Origin: Gnetum montanum | Taxonomy: Eukaryota > Streptophyta > Gnetopsida > Gnetales > Gnetaceae | Reading direction: 5' to 3' | NCBI GenBank assembly: GCA_015680685.1 | Contig: MNCI01001065.1 | Coordinates: forward strand, 2,015,402 to 2,079,401 | Length of the DNA: 64,000 bases | In this document: piece by piece, positions 1-8,699 of the stretch | How positions within the stretch are numbered: position 1 is the stretch's first letter | Layout: each line of letters begins with the position of its first letter | Translations under genes and position numbers: made by a program | Notes under the pieces: model-generated | Databases searched by the model: none | What the model was told of the DNA's origin: nothing | The model's input: only the letters and a program-made list of their open reading frames with translations

Positions 1-388
1 CTTTTTCACTCATATCTCGCTCACTAGTGCTCTGATTTTAATTCCGTTTGAACCTGCTTGAACCTGAAGTGTTCAATTTAGTCATGGGGGAGAGACACTT
101 GTCGAAAAGTGCCTAAGTTTTTTGAAATTTGTCATCATCCAAAGGACATCAATTAGGGTAATTAACACCGGGACATCAATTAGGGACATTTAGAAAAATT
201 GTGCCAAAAATCATATGACCTTAGGTACACCGGGAGATTAAAATGAAACCCACCTAAGTCATAGGACCTATTATCATAATTTTTGGGCACGATCACACGA
301 TAACATAAGATCTTTAATCAAAGGCATGTAGTAAGGTATAACTTGACTTTGAAGACAACCTTACTAACGTTTGGCCGTGTGATTGCAG
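1..388 (+). other. Leader/intron-like sequence upstream of ORF2 (element 1)
   Basis: This stretch is non-coding. It carries a polypurine box GGGGGAGA at 86-93 inside the context AGTCATGGGGGAGA, which recurs after pol (52714) and before ORF2 in related copies. It also has a direct repeat of GGACATCAATTAGGG within about 143-190. It ends in TGTGATTGCAG directly before the ORF2 ATG at 389, a good 3' splice site. I infer that it is the 5' leader with an intron of an ORF2 transcript whose promoter lies just upstream of the window. The 5' splice site could not be fixed. Confidence 0.5.
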
Positions 389-3178
389 ATGGCCCCAAAA
401 CGTGTGCAACGAGAGGGTCCTATTCAAGGTGAAGCAAAACAACCTTGGAGAGGGGGAAGACGGGTCCCTGCCAGATAATATGCAGAATAGGAGGTGCAAT
501 CATTCAGTATCCATCAAGAAGAACCTCCTACAAGACGGTCCGGACAGGCAGAAAGAGGAGCTGTTGCCGCGCTTGAACCGGGACAACAACTCACGTTGCC
601 CCCAGAATGTGTTCAGGCTATCCATACGAAGTCCACAGTTGCTATGGTGATTGTGGAGCTTAACTTCGAACCTTTTGCAGAGTTTGCTCTTGAGGCTATT
701 AGGGATCACCTTAAGGGATCTCCCTTATGGCCTGTCCTCCCTGAGTGTGGTGCTTGGTACTTAGGTGAAACGTACCTGTTCTGGCACAATAAGGAGCAAG
801 GCACCACTGTTAACATTTGTGGCATGACAGTAGACTTTTCTACGCAGGCAATTTTGGAAGTGTTAAACCTTCCGAATTTAGGCCGCCATGTTGCTTGGTT
901 ATCTACCTGATCAGCCCCTGATGTGCGAAGGGATTGGTTAGAGAAGGCTTATGGCAGAGATAAAAATTCTGGAGAATTGATGAAGGAAGAGTGGATTTAT
1001 TTCAAAATTGGAACCTATCACCTCTTTCCCACAAAAGGTTTGAAAAGAATATCTATGTATGCGGTAAGGGAATGTGTAGTGTTAATGGGAAAGGTTAATG
1101 CTAATCTTTCCCATCTATATTTGACAGAGATCCTAAGGCGATTTGAAGAACGGAAGTCAGGGAAGATGGCACTGCCTTTTCTCTGCCTTATCAGAAAACT
1201 ATGCCGACAGGCTGGTATTCGGGGATACAAAAATGACATCCTCCGAAAGGCCCAGAATGCTTCTTATGCTAAGTTATTAAAGGCGCTAGCTCCAAGAAAG
1301 AGCATTGGCGAAGAGCTGGGACCAGATGAAGAAGAAGAACAAATGATTGGATCACCTACAACTCAACTTGCAGGACCCAGTCAACCTCTAGCCATAGGTC
1401 CCAGCCAACAACAAGAAGCAGGACCCAGCATAGGCCAGGATCAGCTACCACCACTGCAAGACTATAGACCGTTGATGAGCCATCTTAGGGTCATCGTCGA
1501 GATAGCTAGTTAGGGAAGTCATGATGATGCAAACCTCTCCCATGTCATCGATGATGCCGACCAGCCTACTATTTTATTAGATCGCACAAGGGGTGAATTA
1601 TCAATTCAAACAGGAGGAGGGGAAAGCAGATGGTCACAACAGATCTTTGGAAACGCGACATCTTTTCAAGTGCAGTTAGAGACTGGTGAAGGGGCCACTG
1701 TGGTGGTCATGCAACACTAGGATGCTGTGGAAGTTGCTGAAGTGGTCACTGACCATATCAAAGAATCCTTTAACGTACCTGTGGTGCCATCGATAGATCT
1801 TTCAGGAGCACGGGATACTCAAACTCTTGCCGGAACCTCAATGACTCTTGTGGAACATGAGGATGCACTAGACAGATTACTTCAAACAAGACAAGTTTTG
1901 ACATCTCTGTTTGACATCCCCCAGGATGTAACGGTAATTCAATTAGACCTCATTTCCACAATGGGGAAGCTGGTCATATCTGAAGTAAGGGCAGAGCATG
2001 CTAAAGCTAAAGTGCAGAAACTAGAAGAGTAGCTCGTAGCCTTACAAGTAGCACAGCAGGACCCTTTGCAATTTTTTTCCATAGACCAGCTAGACAACTT
2101 TAGAACCGAGCAATTAACAAAGCTAATTATAGAAAATAAGAAGGTGGCAGAAGAAAAGGAGATGGCCACTTGGGATGCCTTCGCAGCACAAGCACAAAAT
2201 CATGCGCATCTTAAGGCACTCAAGGCCTTAGAAGAAGAGAATAAGTAGTTGGTTGCAGATAACCTTCGATTGACTTCTATGGAGAAACAAAAGAATGTTC
2301 TCGATGAACACTTTCATCAATTACGAGAATAGTTCATTCAGGTCAACCGAGATGTAAGTCATTTAGCCAAAGAAAATCGAACCCTCTCAATGGAGGAGGT
2401 ACGTGCTATTCACCAAAAATCAGCCATCGAGATCAGCGCGTGGCAGAATGAGGCTAAACTACATGAGAAGCTGAAGGAGCATTTTCGTGATCAGGTGGGG
2501 ATGTACAAACAAATCCTAGAGAAGGAGATCCATATGGACAAGGCTCAAATCAACAACATCAGTGCCCAGCACACTGATTGGAGGGCCATATTGGACAGTT
2601 ACGCCTTCGTCCACCAAGCAAAAATTAAGAATCGGGACTTGCAGATCCAAGACTTGACCAAATACATAGAGTTGGCAAACCTTAGATATGCCAACTTGGC
2701 CATGTTAACAGCAGGATGCCCAAGGTCAGAGCTCGAGCAACAAGTAGCTTCCACCCATATCAAATATGAAGCAGAATTTGCAGAGCGCAAGAAGTTGGCT
2801 GAGAAACTAGATGTCGCAAATTCTGAACTTGCGGTGGTAAAAGAAAGCTACCAGGGACAGAAAGATGTTGCAACCGACTTGGCTTGACAGCTAACAAAGC
2901 TTCATGAATATAAAGACAAAGCCAGAGCCTATGAAGAGGAATGACGGGTGTTCACGGCATGGTATGTCAAAGCTAATTAGATGTTCCCACAACTACCCTG
3001 TCCGTGGGAAGTGCCGACTCTGTCAAACATTGAAACATTAGCATGGACGGCACAAGATCCTCGGATTGAAGAGGAGAAGCTCCAAGCCATTCTTCAGCAT
3101 CGTCAACCTTTGAAGCTTGGAGCATGTGACAAGGGGAAAGCACCCATGGAGGAGCCACCGCCACCAGGAACTACATGA
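389..3178 (+). pseudogene. Retrotransposon extra ORF (ORF2), coiled-coil protein, killed by nonsense changes
   Basis: One reading frame of 930 codons runs from the ATG at 389 to the TGA at 3176 with no frameshift. It contains eleven in-frame stops: 476, 488, 908, 1511, 1718, 2030, 2246, 2330, 2885, 2942 and 2978. All are TAG, TGA or TAA in places where one C-to-T step would restore Gln or Arg. The first third is globular, with a WYLGETYLFW block near 750-785 and a YHLFPTKG block near 1015-1040, reminiscent of the plant-transposon-protein domains found in plant retroelement 3' ORFs (not verified). A GPS/Q-rich linker follows at about 1365-1440. From about 1860 to 2900 the protein is a Glu/Lys/Gln-rich coiled coil. 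The tail ends in a PPPPG stretch. No signal peptide or membrane segment is visible, so it does not look like an envelope protein. Function is unknown; binding of nucleic acid or Gag is only a guess. Confidence 0.8.
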
Positions 3179-3346
3179 GTTCCATTTTTTATAGTGTAGC
3201 ATTTTTTCTATGTTGTGTCTTTCCACACTGTGGCATCATTTCCTTTTTTGTTTTTCCAATTAATAATCCCATACCTATCCACTGTGTAATCAATGAGGCT
3301 TGTTCTTTGTAACTCGAGGATGAGTTTTTATTCAGTCGTGGGGGTA
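3179..3346 (+). other. ORF2 3' UTR and 3' polypurine tract
   Basis: Non-coding 3' UTR, alignable by eye to 56155-56312 (shared AATAATCCCATACCTA). It ends with the purine run GTGGGGGTA at 3338-3346, immediately before the LTR start TGATGAG. That is the expected place for the plus-strand primer of reverse transcription. Confidence 0.75.
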
Positions 3347-3370
3347 TGATGAGACACGATTCGCATAGGC

Positions 3371-3486
3371 CGCGATATCACGGATGCGATATCGCGTCCA
3401 CCACGATATTACATCCCCCGCAATATCGCGTCTTCCCTACGATATTGCGTACGCGATATCACAGTATGCCACAATGTCTATAAATA
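3371..3486 (+). promoter_or_regulatory. U3 palindromic motif array and TATA box
   Basis: Six copies of a CGATATCG-type motif lie between 3371 and 3462, for example GCGATATCGCG at 3387 and CGCGATATCAC at 3453. They are followed by TATAAATA at 3479-3486. This is the U3 promoter; the repeated short palindrome is a candidate transcription-factor site. The equivalent place in every related LTR carries its own version of the motif. Confidence 0.7.
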
Positions 3487-3654
3487 AGAGGTGACATTCC
3501 CTTATTTGGGGATCCCAATTTTAGAGTAGCGAAGCTCTGGCAGTTTGACCCCTCCAGAGTTAGATTTTTTCCCATGTTTGCCCATAGTATGGTGAATGTA
3601 ATTGTACGGTGTCTTTATTCAAGTGTGCCGTACTTGGACAGGCACATGACCAGC

Positions 3655-3660
3655 AATAAA
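3655..3660 (+). terminator. LTR polyadenylation signal AATAAA
   Basis: AATAAA lies about 170 bp after the TATA box, within CAGCAATAAAGATCG. The same signal sits at comparable positions in the LTRs at 45834-45839 and 56625-56630. It probably marks the end of the R region. Confidence 0.55.
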
Positions 3661-3811
3661 GATCGAGATTACTTCATCGTTGCAGCATTCACTTTGTCAT
3701 TTATTTAATTGTTTATTTATTTAATGTTATTTACTATTTTCTCTCTCTCACCCTTAAACTCCTAGAATGCAGAACGAGTACGACTTGATTACGAGCATTT
3801 AAGTGTGACTA

Positions 3812-3934
3812 CTTGGTAGCCCAGTGGCGTATCCAGGATCTACGCTTGGTAACCCAGTGGTGTATTTGGGATCTACACTTGGTAATCCCAGTGGCGTACC
3901 TAGGATCTACGCTTGGTAGTCCTAGTGGTAGTCG
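3812..3934 (+). repeat. 33-bp minisatellite in LTR (3.7 copies)
   Basis: Units start at 3812, 3845, 3878 and 3912. Each begins CTTGGTA followed by a CCCAGTGG-like core. Related LTRs keep one or two degenerate copies (TTGGTAACCCAG near 46040, CTTGGTGACCCAG near 56787), so the array was expanded in this element. Confidence 0.85.
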
Positions 3935-4276
3935 TGCACGAGGTCCAAGATGTGTACGGTTGATCAAGGAATTGGTTGCTCGTTGCACTTAGGCTAGATT
4001 AGATTTTCTTACCCTTTTCCTCCTAGCTTAGCTTAGTTAATATTATTGTCCACTGCCTTTAGGAGTAGCGTTAGAATTAGGAACACATCATACACCTCAC
4101 TCTGGACTAAATCATACGTGACAAATATAATACTAGTCCAAGTGGGAAGACAGCGAACTACGACCTAAGGATAACTGTCTAGGTGCCACAACTAGTCCGT
4201 CTGCGAAGTTTGACAGGATCATGCGTGCTACGCTCGTTTCGTATGGTTTAGTGTAGGGGTATCTCGCCACTCATCA

Positions 4277-6640
4277 CTTATTTCCATTGCCATAGGATAG
4301 AATCGCTTTACATTTTCATTATACTTAGAATTACAATTTATAATCATTTTAATCATGTTTACACTTAGCATACTTAAAGCCAGACAACATCAGTTTATCA
4401 TATACCTTACTAAGAGTTAAACCATATGTTTTGCACCTTGCTAACTCTAAGTGAAAAGACAATGATCACAAACTTACTATTAAATCAATAGTATACTTAC
4501 ATTGTCTATTCATAGATTAGGATTTGGTCACACTTGAACACTTGTGACTTGTATAGTTGAATGTTGAAATATCCTATCACTCATCAAGGACATTAAGTCA
4601 TGGCACCCATTAGAAGCGTAGCCATTATGCCCTAGGTAACATGCATGCATAATGACTCAAGACATACACATGTACACACATATGACACATCACAACACCA
4701 TGTAACGTTGGATACCATAAGAAGGATTAATCACCACAAGACATAGGACACAATAAGAAGGATTGATTTGACACCATGTGCATCTAGCATAATGCCTCTA
4801 CTTCGAAGAGAAGGGGTAGTGCTTAAGCCAAGAGGTAGCCTCCCAACAAATCTACATTTACTTGTGATGCCATTCACGAGGAATAATGGCAACCAACAAG
4901 TTTACATGTACTTGTGACACCATTTACAAGAATGAGGGCAATGGATAAGGATTGTTATTGGTGGTTAAGATATCATGGAATTTGTAAAATGAAATGAAGC
5001 TTTATTATGTTCGAAGACCTATAGGATCTATTGGACAAATATTACATTTTTAGGAAAAAGATAGACTCTACAAATTGACCAAGCACCAATAGGGGCATCA
5101 AAAACAAATCATACATGCTTTTTGTTGTGACATTATAACACTATCTCAAATGGGTAGTCATAGTACAAGAAAGAAACATGTCACTCATCTTCAAGTGCTC
5201 TTGATTTGCACAACCTACAAATGCACTCTCCTCAAGAGAGTTGAGTCAATCTTCCACTTTCAATTCTAAGATGATGAGAACTTAAGCAAAGCTTGTTGAT
5301 ATCATTCTAATTCTTAAAGAGAATAGCAACTAAATGATACTGAGATTCTACATCTAGGTTATTAGATCTAATATGATGTAAATAAAATTGCCTTTTGGCT
5401 TGCACATTAGCCCACATTTGTAAGAATCTCTACATTCTTTTGGCCTTGATTTGGAGGGAAACAATTATTTTTCTACACTCTCTTGCCAAAACTAAAGTCC
5501 TTGTTTGTTCACTTTTCAAATATGAAGTGCACATTGAATGTTGAAAGTAATTTAATAGCTAAAAAGCCAACGTGATAGTATAGACAATTATGTACCTAGT
5601 CCACATCTTTACAATTACTTTAATAGCTTTCTATTAATATGCTTTCCTATCCATAAGATCAAATCATAAGCAATGAAGTATCATTTGGGAAAACTCTTAA
5701 TTTGAAAGTTCCAAGTTATAGATTCAATTCTATTGGGCAATGTTGAGTTATAAAGTTCTAATTAAGCTATATATTTAGAGATTTATCTACAATTATTTTG
5801 GGTACCAAGACCTACCCTATTATTTTTTAAATTAATTTAACTGTAATTATTTTGATTAATAAGGTGTTAAACCTGAAACATAACATATTATGATAAAAGC
5901 CATTTTTATAAGAACATAAAAAAGACTTTATACCACTTTGAAACATATACACTCTCATGATAAAGAGTAAAGAGAACAAGTTGAAAATGGGAGCCGAGTT
6001 TGATATTGCCTTCGAGAAGGAAGATCAAATTTTCAGTGTAAGTAAAAGCCACCGAATCACAATGGTGGGACAAGCTGTATCTTCTTGTAGAAATTCTCCA
6101 ACAAATATGTCACCTGATGCTTAATGAGCAATATTTAGTTCTGTATATAGGCAACTTTGATAATTTTTAGTTAAAAAATATGTGTAACGCACATTTCGAT
6201 AAAAAAATCAGAAGCCTTTTTTAATTTGCTGTTCCTAACCCCGATTCCGTTCACAGGACATGAATCACAAGAGAAGATCAAAGGAGTAATCTGGAGCGTT
6301 TCCCGTTAAATAGTGGGCATGCATTTTCTGTCCATGATCGAATGGTCTTAATTTGCCTGATTTCTCAGGCCTTAAAAAGTTCAGGAAATGGCTGGCATTA
6401 ATTTTGGGAAGATCAGTTACCCATCTTTTATCGAAGGTAACCCGTAAAATTTCAAATCGGGAGGCCAGAGCAAAGAGCTACGGTACGAAAACAACAAAAA
6501 GCTCAAAACTCAAAAATGGAAGGAAGTTTACTGTAACCCAACACAACGGCAAATACCGAGAGCGGTGAAATAGTAACAAAACGAACTTGTGCCATCAAAG
6601 CAATGCTAAAGGACAAAATTCACAGCAACGTACAAAAGGC
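4277..6640. other. Intergenic host-like DNA, no gene seen
   Basis: AT-rich sequence between the element 1 LTR and the mTERF gene. No reading frame with family-like content, no LTR ends and no RNA gene were recognised. It contains a short tandem duplication at 4843-4943 and scattered AT tracts. A 71-codon frame at 6353-6568 is not convincing as a gene. Confidence 0.5.
4843..4943. repeat. Two-unit 50-bp tandem duplication
   Basis: Units start at 4843 and 4893, both CCAACAA(A/G)T followed by a TTACTTGTGA-like segment. The two copies have diverged by about a fifth. Confidence 0.7.
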
Positions 6641-6653
6641 CACTTCACGTCGA

Positions 6654-6660
6654 TATATTA
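6654..6660 (+). promoter_or_regulatory. Possible TATA-like element of the mTERF gene
   Basis: TATATTA follows a CACGTCG stretch that contains an ACGT core, about 60 bp upstream of the mTERF ATG. A start site some 30 bp downstream would leave a very short 5' UTR. The evidence is position and composition only. Confidence 0.25.
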
Positions 6661-6717
6661 AAGGATGATGTCGTTAAATCCTTTAGCTGAAGGCATACAA
6701 AGCTCAGCCACAAACAA

Positions 6718-7953
6718 ATGGGGTCAATCTTATCCCTACGCTCTCCCCTGTTTCTCTGGACAGCAGGTCGATGCAAGTCTTCGGCATCATCAGGGCTGTT
6801 CTGGCAAAATGATCTATTCTTGGGATCTCTGAAACCATTGCCATCCTCTGTGCTCACAATCTGCTACTACAGTGCTCCTTCCACCGCAAGCTGCATCTTA
6901 CCCAGAATGATTGAAATCGACCCAGTATCAGAATTCTTGCTGAAGCAATGTGGCTTCAGTTCCCAGCAGATCTCTCTGCTACAGAAGAGATGCCCTTCTC
7001 TGTGGAGGGTGAAATCCACAAAGAGAGCAAGGCAGGCAACTGGGCTCCTCATAAACTATGGCTTCACAGAACCCCAGATCAGAAAATTGATCCTGCAGTA
7101 CCCACCTGTTCTTACTTACAGAGCAGATGAGACTTTGAGAACCAAGCTAGGGCTCATTAAATCTTTGGGTTTTGCCGGGGAAGAGCTGGGAGACATAGTA
7201 TCCAGAGGACCCAGAGTACTGGGTGTGAAACGACTGGCCAGAAATATTGAGCACTTGAAAATTGTCTTTGGAGGAACTGAGAATCTGCAAGAGGCTGTCA
7301 AGAAGCTTCCTCAGCTGCTCACCTGTGATCCGGAGAAGGCCCAGAAGCAAATACACTTTCTGAAACAATCCCATCTCCAAGAACATGTGATTTTTCATCT
7401 GATAGTCCGAAATCCAAGCGTTCTACTGATGGCCCAGGAAGAAATGAAGGCCAGGATTGATTACCTGAGAAACTTGGGGGTGTCTGAATCCACCAGGAGC
7501 TTTGTGACTGCTCTGGGTTACATCACCAGAACTGGCAGAAATTTGGACGAGCGAGCCAAAGCCCTGGCAAGCGGAGGACTTAAAGAGGAGGAAATCAAGG
7601 AAATTTTCAGAAAATGGCCGTTTGCTCTTGCAAAATCTCCGGAGAAGTTGCAGACAGTGATGAATTATTTGGTCGGCACTGCTGGGTTGTCTCCAGAAGT
7701 GATTCTTAAGTACCCAGAAATCTTGGGTTTCAGCTTGGAAAACAGGATTAGGCCCCGCCATGAGGCCTTCAAGTTCCTGGTTTCGTCTGGCCGCTATGGC
7801 AGGCTGAGATCTCTTGGAAGTTTTATTAAGCTGAGCGATAGAAGATTCTTCAAGGGCTATGTTGAACGCAATCCGGACAAACACAGGCTTTTGGAAATTT
7901 ACAGAGGAGCTCTCAGACATCATACCACACAATCGTGTGGAGGTTCTCTTTGA
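6718..7953 (+). CDS. mTERF family protein, organelle-targeted, intronless
   Basis: An intact 411-residue protein of the plant mitochondrial transcription termination factor family. These helical-repeat nucleic-acid-binding proteins act in mitochondria or plastids on transcription, splicing or ribosome assembly. The ATG is the first in frame after a TGA at 6688. The first 55 or so residues are rich in Ser, Leu and basic residues with almost no acids, fitting a transit peptide; the organelle cannot be told. From about residue 70 come roughly eight mTERF repeats, seen as spaced P-x-x-L motifs (CPSLW, YPPVL, GPRVL, LPQLL, NPSVL, WPFAL, YPEIL). The C-terminus has the family ending LSDRRFF...YRGAL. 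Length and single exon are normal for plant mTERFs. It is the only uninterrupted long gene in the window and is flanked by transposons on both sides. Which mTERF subgroup it belongs to is unresolved. Confidence 0.93.
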   Translation: MGSILSLRSPLFLWTAGRCKSSASSGLFWQNDLFLGSLKPLPSSVLTICYYSAPSTASCILPRMIEIDPVSEFLLKQCGFSSQQISLLQKRCPSLWRVKSTKRARQATGLLINYGFTEPQIRKLILQYPPVLTYRADETLRTKLGLIKSLGFAGEELGDIVSRGPRVLGVKRLARNIEHLKIVFGGTENLQEAVKKLPQLLTCDPEKAQKQIHFLKQSHLQEHVIFHLIVRNPSVLLMAQEEMKARIDYLRNLGVSESTRSFVTALGYITRTGRNLDERAKALASGGLKEEEIKEIFRKWPFALAKSPEKLQTVMNYLVGTAGLSPEVILKYPEILGFSLENRIRPRHEAFKFLVSSGRYGRLRSLGSFIKLSDRRFFKGYVERNPDKHRLLEIYRGALRHHTTQSCGGSL

Positions 7954-8475
7954 ATGCATAGAGACAGCTATACTGTTGATAGCTAAATGAGACGATAAAA
8001 TGCGATCATATGCATTTTTCAATGGCCAATGTAAGGAATTTCTCTTTATGCATATTTGTTGCAGTTAGATGAATTTTTTTTGAAGTGTTTTACTCATAAT
8101 CAATAAAAATAGGGGATTTCTTTTATACACAATGTAAGCAACTCGTTATTCTGAGAACAATTGTACGCGAATTGAGAGAGCATCTTTTACCAGACCAAAA
8201 CTGAGGTATTTTATCACCGTTTATATAATGTAACAGTGACTTAATAAACTGACCATTTGAAATGTTTAGTCCTTAAAAACTCAGTAATGGAAGTCAAAAA
8301 GATTATGCTACTCATCTTCAAGGTGATGGTAGATGAAGAGTTTGCATATGCATTCTTCTTTTGAAATGTTTACCCATCTTCCGGTACTTAATAATCTGAT
8401 TTTTTATAACTTGAGGTGAAATCGACGGCAAAAAGGCACAATCAAAAGTACAGGCAGCCTTCTTCTTGGCTGCTT
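7954..8475 (+). other. mTERF 3' flank with polyadenylation signal
   Basis: Non-coding. A canonical AATAAA at 8102-8107, about 150 bp after the mTERF stop, is the likely poly(A) signal. Nothing else recognised. Confidence 0.5.
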
Positions 8476-8489
8476 TCATGAAACCCTGG

Positions 8490-8690
8490 GCATATGGGGC
8501 GGGTTGGTTACCCCGACTATTTTTGCAGCGAGGCTAGCGCCGGCCGGCGGGGCTAACGAGGATCCTACGCCGGAAAGTTTCTTGAAAACGCTTTCGACGG
8601 ACACTTGGGGGCCATCAATCCGATCAAAAAAGTTAGAAGGACTTTCGAGGTGTCTCGAAACAAACAAAAAAAAAAAAAAAAACAAGTTGC
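8490..8690 (+). other. GC/CpG-rich block ending in an A-run
   Basis: About 170 bp of very GC-rich sequence (GCCGGCCGGCGGGG near 8540) lies in AT-rich surroundings, followed by about 18 A residues near 8665-8683. It keeps many CpG sites, unlike the neighbouring transposons. The shape (GC-rich body, 3' A-run, next to a LINE remnant) suggests a retroposed sequence such as a SINE or a truncated transcript copy. No clear tRNA A/B boxes or target-site duplication were found. Both strands are open for about 69-80 codons, which is expected of high GC and is not evidence of a gene. Confidence 0.45.
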
Positions 8691-8699
8691 AAATGATGA

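Larger units (their letters stand above)
1..4276 (+). mobile_element. Ty3/gypsy element 1, 3' part (ORF2 plus 3' LTR)
   Basis: This is the 3' end of a Tat/Athila-like LTR retrotransposon that begins upstream of the window. In order it holds a leader, a long ORF2, a short 3' UTR, a polypurine tract and an LTR that starts TGATGAG and ends CTCATCA. No primer binding site follows the LTR, so it is a terminal 3' LTR and 4277 is flanking DNA. The same order (ORF2, polypurine tract, LTR) recurs on the minus strand at 23430-26968 and 33367-37063 and on the plus strand at 54478-57173. The gag-pol part is not in view. The boundaries inside the window are well supported; the lineage name is inferred from primer site and domain order in its relatives. 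Confidence 0.85.
3347..4276 (+). repeat. 3' LTR of element 1 (930 bp)
   Basis: The LTR starts TGATGAG right after the polypurine tract and ends CTCATCA, a 7-bp terminal inverted repeat with canonical TG...CA ends. It contains in order a U3 array of CGATATCG-type motifs, a TATA box at 3479, an AATAAA signal at 3655 and a 33-bp minisatellite at 3812-3934. Related LTRs lie at 12487-13317, 19690-20545, 23430-23969, 33367-34163, 45295-45550, 45551-46418 and 56313-57173. Confidence 0.9.

Noticed and set aside
389-3178. ORF2 as a retroviral envelope gene
   Set aside because: It has the right position, but there is no signal peptide, transmembrane helix or Cys/glycosylation pattern; the protein is mostly coiled coil.
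3812-3934. CRISPR-like array of 33-bp repeats
   Set aside because: Units are directly adjacent without unique spacers, lie inside a plant LTR, and there are no cas genes.
6353-6568. 71-codon basic frame upstream of mTERF
   Set aside because: No family resemblance, no supporting signals, and it lies in the presumed promoter/5' region of mTERF.
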